A stretch of DNA of 64,000 nt from Actinoplanes sp. DH11 (GTDB lineage Bacteria; Actinomycetota; Actinomycetes; Mycobacteriales; Micromonosporaceae), in contig NZ_JAHWGU010000003.1 in assembly GCF_020873875.1 (NCBI RefSeq), positions 186,001 to 250,000 on the forward strand, given 5' to 3'. A model generated the notes under the pieces. The model was given only the letters and a program-made list of their open reading frames with translations. It was not told the origin of the DNA and ran no database searches. A program made the position numbers and the translations under genes. Positions within the stretch are counted from its first letter, which is position 1; every line of letters starts with the position of its first letter. Shown one piece after another: positions 15,339-23,054 of the stretch.

Positions 15339-16253
15339 ATGGGCATTCGTGCGGCGGGACAAGAGGCCGGGCATGCGCCTCGGTTGCAGCCTGTCTGGCT
15401 GGTGGCCGTTCTCTGGCTGGTGACCGCGGCCGTAGCTTTCTGGGCGGTCTATTTCCTGCTCGACCACAGTCTCGTGCCCGCGGCTGCGCCGGGCGCCTCG
15501 GACGCCGACCGGTCGTTGAACGTCCTGAAGGCGGCGCTGACGGTGGCGACCTTCGCGGGGGCGGTCCTCGCCGGCGTGTACGCCTACCGCAAGCAGCGAC
15601 TCGCCGAAGGCGACGCCCGTCGTGCGGATGCCGAACAGTTGACCGGTCGTTTCGTGAAGGCCTCGGAGCAACTCGGTCAGGAAAGCCCCGCGGTCCGGCT
15701 GGCCGGGGTCTACGCCATGACCTCGCTTGCCGATGACTGGCCGGAGCAGCGGCAGCTGTGCATCAACGTGCTGACAGCGTATCTGCAGATCCCCTACGAG
15801 GCGGATCCCACCAGCCAGCACTATGTGCACGGGGAGAAAGTGGTACGGCGGACGATTCTGCGCGTCATCCGCGATCACCTGCGGCCCGGCTTCTCCAGCG
15901 TTTCTTGGCAGGGGAACAACTTCCGCTTCGAGGAAGCGATCTTCTACGGGGGCGACCTCACCGGGGCGCGGTTCATGAGCGGCAAAGTGTCCTTTCACCG
16001 TGCCCGTTTCCTCGACGGGGAGTTCTTCTTCGACGGAGCCGTCTTCGGTGGGGCGCGCATCTGGTTCACCGAGATCGCCGTCGAGGGCGGAGTCGTCAGC
16101 TTCAACGAATCCACCCTCGACGCGGGCCTTCTCAACTTCACCGGCGCCGTGGTGACCGACGGGGTGGTGACAGCGAACGGCTTCAAGCGGACCGGAGGCG
16201 AACTTGTCGAAGACACGCTGGCCGGTACGTTCGATCCCGCTGTCCGTCCCTGA
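15339..16253 (+). CDS. Membrane-anchored pentapeptide-repeat-like protein, short paralogue
   Basis: 304 aa. Two transmembrane segments (VWLVAVLWLVTAAVAFWAVY, about 20-40; LKAALTVATFAGAVLAGVYA, about 66-86) are followed by a cytoplasmic helical domain (RFVKASEQLGQESPAVRLAG, then YLQIPYEADP) and a C-terminal coil of F/L-spaced five-residue repeats (NNFRFEEAIFYGGDLTGARF). The helical domain aligns with that of the 621-aa protein at 33379-35244 (KAVEQLGSADAAVRLGGLYAL), so the two are paralogues. Pentapeptide coils form a right-handed beta-helix used for protein binding. Function unknown; upstream DNA carries a repeated GTCGATCGA. Confidence 0.75.
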   Translation: MGIRAAGQEAGHAPRLQPVWLVAVLWLVTAAVAFWAVYFLLDHSLVPAAAPGASDADRSLNVLKAALTVATFAGAVLAGVYAYRKQRLAEGDARRADAEQLTGRFVKASEQLGQESPAVRLAGVYAMTSLADDWPEQRQLCINVLTAYLQIPYEADPTSQHYVHGEKVVRRTILRVIRDHLRPGFSSVSWQGNNFRFEEAIFYGGDLTGARFMSGKVSFHRARFLDGEFFFDGAVFGGARIWFTEIAVEGGVVSFNESTLDAGLLNFTGAVVTDGVVTANGFKRTGGELVEDTLAGTFDPAVRP

Positions 16254-16291
16254 CCCGCGGCAGGCCAGGCACCCGGACGGGCGCGGTGTGG

Positions 16292-17062
16292 TCAGGACGC
16301 GGACAGGACGTCGACGATGAAGCGCAGGGCTCCGGCCGGGCGGCCGCCGGTCGGTTTGTCGCCGTAGGCCTGGTCGGACGGGATGTCGAGCTGGACCCGG
16401 CTGCCCACCTCGACGCCGAGCAGGCCCTGGTCCCAGCCCTGGATGACGTTGCCGGCGCCGACCGGGAAGCTGAACGCCTCCGACCGGTCCCAGGACGAGT
16501 CGAACTCCTTGCCGTCGGCGTAGGTGACGCCCACGTAGTTCACCTGGATCGTCTGACCCGACTGGACGGCCGGGCCGGTGCCCTGGACGAGGGTCGTCGT
16601 CTTGAGTTCGGTGACGGTGCCGATGCCGCCCTCGGCGGCCGGTTTCGTCCGCAGGGCCGGGTCGGCGCCCGTGGGCACCGGCGGGAACGTCGAGTTCGGC
16701 GTGGCCGCGGCCGGGCTGGGGGCGGCATCCGTGGTCGCGGTCGCGGCGGTGGGGTTCGGCTGCGACGAGTTGCCGATCCACACGATGAGGCCGACCAGCA
16801 GGGCGAGCACTACGGCGGCGGTGCCGGCCATGGCCAGGGCCCGGCGGCGTCTCTGCATCGCCTGGTTGCGTGCCTTCGTGGCCTTCGCCTCGGCCCGCTT
16901 CTCGGCCTTCGACTTGAGCGGCTGGGCGTTGAGCTGCCGAGCGCCGGGCGGCTGAGCCTTGAGCGGCCGAGCGCCGGGCGGCTGAGCTCCGCCGAGCTTG
17001 CTGGGCGGGCCGGCGGCGCGTTTGGCAGCCGCGCTGCCGGGGCTGGCTACGGGATCAGGCAC
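16292..17062 (-). CDS. FKBP-type peptidyl-prolyl isomerase, membrane-anchored
   Basis: 256 aa from GTG at 17062. The basic, Ala/Pro-rich N-terminus contains two AQPPGAR repeats and a Lys/Arg/Glu helix. One transmembrane segment (AMAGTAAVVLALLVGLIVWI, about 77-97) and a Thr/Ala/Pro linker lead to an extracytoplasmic FKBP domain (about 165-256) with IQVNYVGVTYADGKEFDSSW, VIQGWDQGLLGVEVGSRVQL and IPSDQAYGD. It should catalyse proline isomerisation outside the membrane during protein folding. The key FKBP residues FDSSW, GWDQGL and IP..AYG are present. Convergent with the pentapeptide gene. Confidence 0.9.
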   Translation of the reverse strand: MPDPVASPGSAAAKRAAGPPSKLGGAQPPGARPLKAQPPGARQLNAQPLKSKAEKRAEAKATKARNQAMQRRRRALAMAGTAAVVLALLVGLIVWIGNSSQPNPTAATATTDAAPSPAAATPNSTFPPVPTGADPALRTKPAAEGGIGTVTELKTTTLVQGTGPAVQSGQTIQVNYVGVTYADGKEFDSSWDRSEAFSFPVGAGNVIQGWDQGLLGVEVGSRVQLDIPSDQAYGDKPTGGRPAGALRFIVDVLSAS

Positions 17063-17152
17063 CGCCCGACAATACGACACCTGAGCGCAAGAATCAGGCC
17101 CCCGAGCACGGCCGGCCGGTCGTGATTGACAGGCCGCCATAGGTTGGCAAAG

Positions 17153-18325
17153 GTGAACATTCGGTATCTGCTGCACAACGCGTACGGGGTCGGCGGGACG
17201 ATCCGGACGGTCTTCAACCAGGCCAACGCGTTGTGCGGCACCCACGATGTGGAGATCGCCAGTGTGTACCGCAGTGCCGCCGAACCGGCGCTGCCGCTGG
17301 ATCCGCGGGTGCGGCTGGTCTGCCTGACCGAGTTGCGGGACAACGGGTCCAGGTGGACGGACACGCCCGGCAGCAACACCCGGTTCTCTCGCAAGACCCG
17401 GTACTTCCGCAACCCGCTGCCGCACGGGCGGGACTTCCGGTACAAGCTGTTCGACCCGTTCGTCGACCTGCGCGTGATCCGGTACCTGCGGGCGCAGCGG
17501 GACGGCGTGGTGATCACGACGCGGCCGGCGTTGAACCTGCTGTCGGCGTGGTTCGGGTCGCGGCGGGTGGTGCGGATCGGGCAGGACCACATGAACCTCG
17601 CCGCCTACTCGGTGCGGTTGCGGCGCGAGATCGTGCGCGCCTACCACCGGCTGGACGCGGTGACCGTGCTGACCCGTGCTGACCTTGCGTCCTACCGGGA
17701 GGCGCTCGGTGACCGGGTCCGGCTGGTGCACCTTCCGAACGGGATTCCGCCTCGTCCACCCGTACCGCATCAGGAGCGTGCCCCGATCCTCGCCGCAGCC
17801 GGTCGGCTGGCCCGGCAGAAGGGTTTCGATCTGTTGATCGAGGCGTTCGCGTCGGTGCACGCGGCGCATCCGCGCTGGCAGCTGCACATCTTCGGCGAGG
17901 GCAAGGCGCGGCGGAAACTGACCGCGATGATCGACGAACGAGATCTTGGAGGAGTGGTACGGCTGCGGGGGCTGAGCCGCGACCTGGAGGCCGAGTTCGC
18001 CAAGGCGTCGATCTTCGTGCTCAGTTCGCGCAAGGAAGGCCTGCCGATGGTGTTGCTCGAGGCGATGGGTTCCGGGCTGCCGGTGGTGTCGTTCGACTGC
18101 CCGACCGGTCCGGCGGACGTGGTGGCCGACGGGGTGAACGGGCTGCTGGTGCCGGCCGAGGACGTGGCGGGGCTGGCCGCCGGGATGTCGCGGCTGATCA
18201 CGGACTGCGGCGACCGGGAACGGATGGGCAAGGCGGCACGGGCGACCGCGGCGGAGTACGAGATGCCGGTGATCGCCGCCCGCTGGGAGGAGCTGCTGGC
18301 CGACCTGGTGCCGGCGTCGCGCTGA
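17153..18325 (+). CDS. Family 4 (GT-B) glycosyltransferase
   Basis: 390 aa from GTG at 17153 (AAAGG just upstream). The N-terminal Rossmann domain begins MNIRYLLHNAYGVGGTIRTV with the Gly-Gly acceptor loop. The C-terminal donor domain has ILAAAGRLARQKGFDLLIEA, LHIFGEGKARRKL and SSRKEGLPMVLLEAMGSGLP, the EX7E motif of GT4 retaining enzymes, then GPADVVADGVNGLLVP. It probably transfers a sugar from an NDP-sugar to a cell-surface glycan or glycolipid. No polysaccharide genes adjoin it. It ends 6 bp from the convergent esterase gene. Confidence 0.9.
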   Translation: MNIRYLLHNAYGVGGTIRTVFNQANALCGTHDVEIASVYRSAAEPALPLDPRVRLVCLTELRDNGSRWTDTPGSNTRFSRKTRYFRNPLPHGRDFRYKLFDPFVDLRVIRYLRAQRDGVVITTRPALNLLSAWFGSRRVVRIGQDHMNLAAYSVRLRREIVRAYHRLDAVTVLTRADLASYREALGDRVRLVHLPNGIPPRPPVPHQERAPILAAAGRLARQKGFDLLIEAFASVHAAHPRWQLHIFGEGKARRKLTAMIDERDLGGVVRLRGLSRDLEAEFAKASIFVLSSRKEGLPMVLLEAMGSGLPVVSFDCPTGPADVVADGVNGLLVPAEDVAGLAAGMSRLITDCGDRERMGKAARATAAEYEMPVIAARWEELLADLVPASR

Positions 18326-18331
18326 GACGGT

Positions 18332-19609
18332 TCAGCGCCGGCGACGCCGGGCCGACATCCACTGCCAGACGCGGGTGCCGTCGATCGCCGGATCGTTGTG
18401 CGCCAGGTAGATCCACGACCAGTGCCCGGGGAACTGGTAGCCGTCCCAGATCACGTTGTCGTACAGCGTCATCAGCGACCCCGGGATCACCTCGTTCGCA
18501 TGGATGGTGTTCGGGCCCGGCGGCACGGTGGTGTCGTCCAGTGAGGTGATGAGCCAGGTCGGGGTGCTGATCGCGGCGAGCTGGGCGTCCGGGATCAGCG
18601 GCGGCGCGCCGGCCTGCAGGGAGGCGACGACACCGCAGACGGGTACGGACGCCGCGAACAGTTCCGGGTAGACCGTCGTCATTTTCAGGCTCATGTAGCC
18701 GCCGTTGCTGCACCCGGCCACGTAGATCCGCGACGGGTCGATCCGGTGCCGGCGTGTCACGTCCCGGATCACCCGCTGGATCTGCGGGGCGAACCGGTCG
18801 CCGTCCTCGATCCAGTACGACGTGCTCTGCGGCGCCACCACGTAGGCGCCACCGAAGATCCGCTGCGCCTGCGGGGTGGCGAATCCGAGCGCACCCCGGT
18901 TGGCCCGCAGCGTCGTCTCGTTGTCGTAGTACCCGTCGGGCAGCAGCCCGCCCTCCCCGCCGCCGTGCAGCCAGACGATCAGGGGCCGCGCGCCCCGGGC
19001 CGACTTCGGCTCGTACAGCCGGTACTTCAGGTCCGCGGTCCGGTGGTGATCGAACGCGTCCACCTCGAAGTTGGCCAGCCGCCCCTGGTCGAAACCGGTG
19101 ATCGTGACCGGCCGGCCGTCCCGCCGGGTCAGCGGCGCCAGCTGCGTGATCGTGTAGGTCAGGTCGAGCCGGACGTTGCGTCCCCTGGCGGTGAGGTAGC
19201 CGAGCGTGCCGCCGCCGAGCTGGCCCTCCGCGGTGGACAGCGACAGCACGATGTCGCCGCGCCGGTCGAGCCGGACGGCGGTGACGACGCGGTCCAGATC
19301 GTACTCACTGAAGATCAGTTCGCCGGGCGCCGGCGGGATCGGGCTGGTCGCCGTGGCGTGCACCCGGAACGTGCCGGTGCTCAGGCTCGCCGGGTCGATC
19401 GGGCCGAGCCGCGACGTGTCCAGGGTCAGCGACGTGACCTGCTCGCCGCCGTCGAGGGTCGTCGCGTTCAGGACGAACCCGACACGGCCTTTGCCCCGGC
19501 CGGTCTCGCGGCGGCCGGTGCGGGCCTCGGCAAGACCGGGGACGGCCAGGGTGGCGGCGGCGCCGGCGGACGCGGCGAGAACGGTACGGCGACTGATGGG
19601 CACGGCCAT
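18332..19609 (-). CDS. Secreted alpha/beta-hydrolase esterase with N-terminal Ig-like domain
   Basis: 425 aa from the ATG at 19609. Twin-arginine signal SRRTVLAASAGAAATLAVPG. A beta-rich domain (about 45-190) precedes the hydrolase domain, which has the oxyanion region LIVWLHGGGEGG, nucleophile elbow GCSNGGYMSL (Ser), acid TSLDDTTVPPG and a late His in GHWSWIYLAHNDP. This combination matches prolyl-oligopeptidase/PHB-depolymerase-like esterases such as EstA-type enzymes. It should hydrolyse ester bonds outside the cell; the substrate is not readable. Upstream (19610-19837) I see no gene. Confidence 0.85.
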   Translation of the reverse strand: MAVPISRRTVLAASAGAAATLAVPGLAEARTGRRETGRGKGRVGFVLNATTLDGGEQVTSLTLDTSRLGPIDPASLSTGTFRVHATATSPIPPAPGELIFSEYDLDRVVTAVRLDRRGDIVLSLSTAEGQLGGGTLGYLTARGRNVRLDLTYTITQLAPLTRRDGRPVTITGFDQGRLANFEVDAFDHHRTADLKYRLYEPKSARGARPLIVWLHGGGEGGLLPDGYYDNETTLRANRGALGFATPQAQRIFGGAYVVAPQSTSYWIEDGDRFAPQIQRVIRDVTRRHRIDPSRIYVAGCSNGGYMSLKMTTVYPELFAASVPVCGVVASLQAGAPPLIPDAQLAAISTPTWLITSLDDTTVPPGPNTIHANEVIPGSLMTLYDNVIWDGYQFPGHWSWIYLAHNDPAIDGTRVWQWMSARRRRR

Positions 19610-19837
19610 GCTGACCCCCGCGAAAACGAAGTCTGTCGATGGCTGCAACGTATCGCGGAGGAAACAACCTGGCAATGTTCGTCACTCATCACCGGGCCCC
19701 CTGAGCGGCTGGAGGCCAGCCTCGCTCCGCCTGATGCCACGACCGCGCGGCCAGATCAGCCTGGGCGTCCTCGACCGGCCACCGGCAGCCGGCTGACCAT
19801 GCGGTGCCGTGCGTCCGGCGTCGGTGTCACCGGCCGT

Positions 19838-20098
19838 TCAGTGCTGGACGGCGGCGGGCGGCGCGGAGACCGGAAGTGCCGGTGGGGTGCCGGGCCGGAG
19901 CGGATCGGGTGGTGGCGCGGCGGGGTGCGAGGCCTGCGGCGCCAGGATGATCGCGCCGAGGCCGACCACGACGCCGGCCACCCCGGCGAACCAGCTCGCG
20001 AACTCAACGCCCTGCAACGCGAACAGCCACGCCGCGACAGCCAGCGCGGCAGAGGCGAACGTGCCCGCCTCGAGGATCACCCAGCTCTCAGCGCCCAT
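19838..20098 (-). CDS. Small two-helix membrane protein, 86 aa
   Basis: Two adjacent hydrophobic segments (TFASAALAVAAWLFALQGVE and ASWFAGVAGVVVGLGAIILA) form a hairpin. They are followed by a Pro/Ala-rich tail (SHPAAPPPDPLRPGTPPALP). N-terminus MGAESWVILEAG. No family recognised. The GC-rich tail weakens gene prediction, but the hydrophobic hairpin looks real. Confidence 0.5.
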   Translation of the reverse strand: MGAESWVILEAGTFASAALAVAAWLFALQGVEFASWFAGVAGVVVGLGAIILAPQASHPAAPPPDPLRPGTPPALPVSAPPAAVQH

Positions 20099-20223
20099 CC
20101 CGCCATCATCGCCCCCGGGCGCAACCCCCAGCGGAAGTGAGGCGGCACCGAGGTTGGGCGGCGGGCAGGGCGGGCTGTGGATGGCGGGCCGTGGATGTCG
20201 TACCCGGTCGATAGCGTGCGTCC

Positions 20224-20784
20224 GTGAGTCGATACGAGATCCACCTGACGGTGGCCGCCGACGCTGGTGACGAGAGGCTTCGGGCGGTGGCGGACGCGCG
20301 GGGCGTGAAGTACACGCGCATCCAGCTCGACCGGGGTGAGCACGCCAGTCAGCCGATGCTGAGCTGGCTCTGCGCGGGCACGCCCGCGTCGGCCGAGGAG
20401 GAGGCCCGCGCGGCCACTGCGACGCTGCGTGCGGAGGGTTTCGTTGTCACCCGGCTCAAGGTGGAGGCGGCCGCGTCCGGTGCCGAGGCCCCGGTCACGG
20501 CGGCGCAGGGCGCCGCGCAGCCGCAGCGTTACTTCGAGCACCACGTGAAGCTGCTGCTGCCGGCGACGCAGGACCTCGAAGCGGTACGGGCGGTGGCCGT
20601 GCGGCACCGCGCCCACCTGTCCCGCAACGCGCGGCGGGTGCGGGCCGACGGGGTGCGCGAGCGGTTCGTGACGCAGCGGTGCCACCGGACCGGGCGGGTG
20701 GAGGCGGCCGCGGCGCTGGCCGGGCTTGTGGGGCAGCGCGTGCGGGATGCGGATGTGCTTGGTGCGTCGATGTTGATCTGCTAG
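20224..20784 (+). CDS. Hypothetical protein whose 3' end lies in a palindromic element
   Basis: 186 aa from GTG at 20224. Two similar alpha/beta halves are visible: YEIHLTVAADAGDERLRAVA and, after a linker, YFEHHVKLLLPATQDLEAVR, suggesting an internal duplication of a ferredoxin-like unit. No cofactor motif. The last four codons and stop (MLIC, TAG) come from palindromic element copy 3, which begins at 20771. The ancestral C-terminus has therefore probably been replaced by the insertion. Function unknown. Confidence 0.65.
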   Translation: MSRYEIHLTVAADAGDERLRAVADARGVKYTRIQLDRGEHASQPMLSWLCAGTPASAEEEARAATATLRAEGFVVTRLKVEAAASGAEAPVTAAQGAAQPQRYFEHHVKLLLPATQDLEAVRAVAVRHRAHLSRNARRVRADGVRERFVTQRCHRTGRVEAAAALAGLVGQRVRDADVLGASMLIC

Positions 20785-20847
20785 CGCTACAAAATCGCGG
20801 TGATCATGGGGTTGAAACCGCGATTTCGTAGCGCTAGCAGATCAACA
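20771..20847 (+). repeat. 77-bp palindromic element, copy 3
   Basis: Both 16-bp arms are intact (TGTTGATCTGCTAGCG at 20771, CGCTAGCAGATCAACA ending 20847), with core GTGATCATGGGGTTGAAACC. It overlaps the last 14 bp of the preceding gene and gives its stop codon TAG at 20782-20784. The word CCGAGATGTTGAT seen left of copy 1 occurs here in reverse complement at the right end. Confidence 0.94.
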
Positions 20848-21113
20848 TCTCGGTATGGGCGTCCATCGGCCGCCAAGGACGGCTGCGTCGCCCGCCGCCC
20901 CGCCGAGCGCAAGCGGTCCCCAGGTCGCGCGCCGCCGAGCGCGGCGATCCCGAGGGTTGTGCCGCCGAGCGCGGCCATCCCGCCGCCGTCTGGCCAGCGC
21001 GGCCATTCCCGCCGCCGACGTGCCCGGTGCGGCGATCTCTGGGCCGCGCTGCCGGGCCGCGGAGGCACCCGGGATCGGGTTGGGCGGCCGTCGTGGTCTT
21101 TCGTGGCGTCGCT
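20848..21113. other. Gene-free stretch between palindromic element and RHH operon
   Basis: GC-rich DNA with imperfect reiterations of CCGCCGAGCGCGGCGATCCC (about 20920-21040). No supported gene on either strand. Confidence 0.5.
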
Positions 21114-21161
21114 GACACCACCGTGATGCCATGAGGTTGCGTGTGGCATCACCGTGGTGTC
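21114..21161 (+). promoter_or_regulatory. Large operator palindrome with repeated TGRTGYCA half-sites
   Basis: The 18-bp arms GACACCACCGTGATGCCA (21114-21131) and TGGCATCACCGTGGTGTC (21144-21161) match with one mismatch around a 12-bp spacer. A further half-site GTGGCGTCA runs into the start codon at 21173. RHH proteins bind such arrays as dimers of dimers, so the first gene of the operon probably autoregulates here. Confidence 0.75.
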
Positions 21162-21172
21162 ATAGTGGCGTC

Positions 21173-21712
21173 ATGGAATTGCGCCCCTACATCGACGCCC
21201 TGCGTCATGAACTCGCCGTTGCCGCCGCGGCCGGTGGCGACGATGCGCGGGAGCTGGCCGAGCGGCTGACCGCGCCGCTGGAGTCGGCGGTGCGGCTCGC
21301 CCTGCTGGACGCGCTCTCCGAGGCGGCCGCCGAGATCACCCGTGATCTGGCGCCCGGGTCGGTCGATCTGCGGCTGCGTGATCGCGAACCGACGTTCGTG
21401 GTGACACCGGCGCCGCCGGATCCGTGGAGCGGGCCCGCCGGCACCCCGCCCCCCGACGACCCGCCGCCCGCCGCGGCGCCCGCGCCGGCCGGTGAGGACG
21501 AGGCGACGGTGCGGATCAGTCTGCGCCTGCCGGAGAACCTGAAGGCACGGGTGGAGCAGTCCGCCGCCCGGTCCGGCGTCTCGATCAACACCTGGCTGAT
21601 CCGGGCGGCGGCCGCTGCCGCGGACAACGAGCACGGGCGACCCGCCACCGGCGTCCCGGCAACCATCAGCGCGGCCACCGGAAGCCAGCGCTACACCGGC
21701 TGGGTCCGCTGA
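21173..21712 (+). CDS. Ribbon-helix-helix (HicB-like) DNA-binding protein
   Basis: 179 aa from ATG at 21173. A long helical N-terminal part (DALRHELAVAAAAGGDDARE to about 75), a Pro/Ala linker, then the RHH motif TVRISLRLPENLKARVEQSA followed by ARSGVSINTWLIRAAAAA (about 120-155). HicB-type antitoxins have the same RHH, but no HicA toxin gene is adjacent. It heads an operon with a DUF4097 protein and a DrrAB-type ABC exporter. The operator palindrome right before its start suggests autorepression and control of the exporter. Confidence 0.8.
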   Translation: MELRPYIDALRHELAVAAAAGGDDARELAERLTAPLESAVRLALLDALSEAAAEITRDLAPGSVDLRLRDREPTFVVTPAPPDPWSGPAGTPPPDDPPPAAAPAPAGEDEATVRISLRLPENLKARVEQSAARSGVSINTWLIRAAAAAADNEHGRPATGVPATISAATGSQRYTGWVR

Positions 21713-21848
21713 CCCGCATCAAGAGCTAACCGGTATCAAGAGCTGGCCGGCATCAGCAGCTGACCCGTATCAAGAGTTGACCCGCATCGGCAGCTGGCCC
21801 TCATCAAGAGCTGATTCGCATCAGCAGCTGGCCGACATCAAGAGCTGG
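21713..21848 (+). repeat. 17-bp tandem repeat, 8 units
   Basis: Eight units of CCCGCATCAAGAGCTGA type start at 21713, 21730, 21747, 21764, 21781, 21798, 21815 and 21832. They begin directly after the TGA of the RHH gene, and the stop context CTGACCCGCATC is part of the unit. Decayed copies continue to about 21900. The array sits inside the operon, between the RHH and DUF4097 genes. Confidence 0.95.
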
Positions 21849-21936
21849 CTCAAGAGCTACCCGTCGAGAGAGCTACCCGTCGAGGCGAGCAGCTCCTCAA
21901 GGCGCGCTGATCCTCAAGAAGAACGGAGAACCAGCC

Positions 21937-22782
21937 ATGCCCACTTTCGACACCCCCGGACCCGTCACCGCCTCCATCGAGCTCAGCTCCGGCGACCTGC
22001 AGGTGCTCGCGACCGATCGGACGGACACCGTGGTGCACGTACGCCCGGGTGACGACAGTCAGAGCCGTGACGTGCGGGCCGCCGAGCAGACCCGGGTGGA
22101 CTTCACGTCGGGCACCCTGATTGTGCGTGGCCCCAAGCAGCCCGGCCTCGGTGTGTTCGGCCGGGTCGGCACCGTCGACGTGCTCGTCGAGCTGCCGGTC
22201 GGCTCGGACCTCGAGGCCAAGCTCGGCGCCGGCAGTGGCCGTGTCACCGGGGCGCTCGGTGCTGTCCGGATGCGCAGCGGCGCCGGCGATCTTCAGGTCG
22301 AGCAGGCCGAGAGCCTGTCGCTGACCACCGGGATGGGCCTGGTCGTCGCGGAGACCGTGACCGGCGACGCCAAGATCACCACGGGGTCCGGCAAGCTTCA
22401 GGTGCATTCGGTGGCGGGGCCGGCCGTGCTCAAGAACGGCAACGGCGAGACCTGGGTCGGCCATGCCGGCAGCGAACTTCAGATCAACTCCGCGAACGGC
22501 GACATCGTGGCCGACCACGCCGCCGCCTCGCTCACCGCGAACACATCGAACGGCGACATCCGCGTCCGTGAGCTGGTCCGCGGCTCGACGACGCTGCGCA
22601 GCGCCGCCGGGCGCATCGAGATCGGCATCCGGCCGGGTACGGCGGCGAGGCTCGACGTGCACACCCAGTACGGCAAGATCCGCAACGAGATGACCGCCGC
22701 CGACGGGCCGGCCGAGGCTGACGAGCGGGCCGAGGTGCGTGCCCGGACCTCGTTCGGCGACATCCTGATCCACCGCTCCTAA
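21937..22782 (+). CDS. DUF4097 family beta-helix/adhesin-like protein
   Basis: 281 aa, ribosome binding site ACGGAGAACC. It starts MPTFDTPGPVTASIELSSGD and continues with many short beta strands broken by Gly/Asp turns (MRSGAGDLQVEQAES, TTGSGKLQVHSVAG, NSANGDIVADHA, TSNGDIRV), the repeated G-x-(L/I)-x-V rhythm of DUF4097 proteins. No signal peptide. In actinomycetes such genes often lie between an RHH gene and a DrrAB exporter, as here. The role in the exporter system is unknown. Confidence 0.85.
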   Translation: MPTFDTPGPVTASIELSSGDLQVLATDRTDTVVHVRPGDDSQSRDVRAAEQTRVDFTSGTLIVRGPKQPGLGVFGRVGTVDVLVELPVGSDLEAKLGAGSGRVTGALGAVRMRSGAGDLQVEQAESLSLTTGMGLVVAETVTGDAKITTGSGKLQVHSVAGPAVLKNGNGETWVGHAGSELQINSANGDIVADHAAASLTANTSNGDIRVRELVRGSTTLRSAAGRIEIGIRPGTAARLDVHTQYGKIRNEMTAADGPAEADERAEVRARTSFGDILIHRS

Positions 22783-22886
22783 CCCCACCCGCCGTCCCGG
22801 CCGCGGCCCGCCGACCGGTCGGCGATGGCCGCTGCCCAGAAACGCCCCGCGAAGAGAAGCCCGCGAAGAGAAGCTCCGAAGAAAGC

Positions 22887-22970
22887 GCCGCGAGAAGAGC
22901 GCCGCGAGAAGAGCGCCGCGAGAAGAGCGCCGCGAGAAGAACGCCGCGAGAAGAACGCCGCGAGAAAAGC
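22887..22970 (+). repeat. 14-bp purine-rich tandem repeat, 6 units
   Basis: Six copies of GCCGCGAGAAGARC from 22887, preceded by decayed units with GCGAAGAGAAGC (about 22846-22880). It lies between the DUF4097 stop and the ATPase start. Translated, it gives Lys/Arg/Glu-rich peptides, but I see no gene signal. Confidence 0.93.
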
Positions 22971-23054
22971 GCCGCTGAGAAACCCCACTGAGGAAGCTCC
23001 GCCCGGAGGCACGGGCGGCGATGACTCCTGCCCGGAAACCCCCTGGAGGCACAG

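Noticed and set aside
21173..21712. HicAB toxin-antitoxin system
   Set aside because: Only the RHH part is HicB-like. No HicA-type double-stranded-RNA-binding toxin gene lies on either side.
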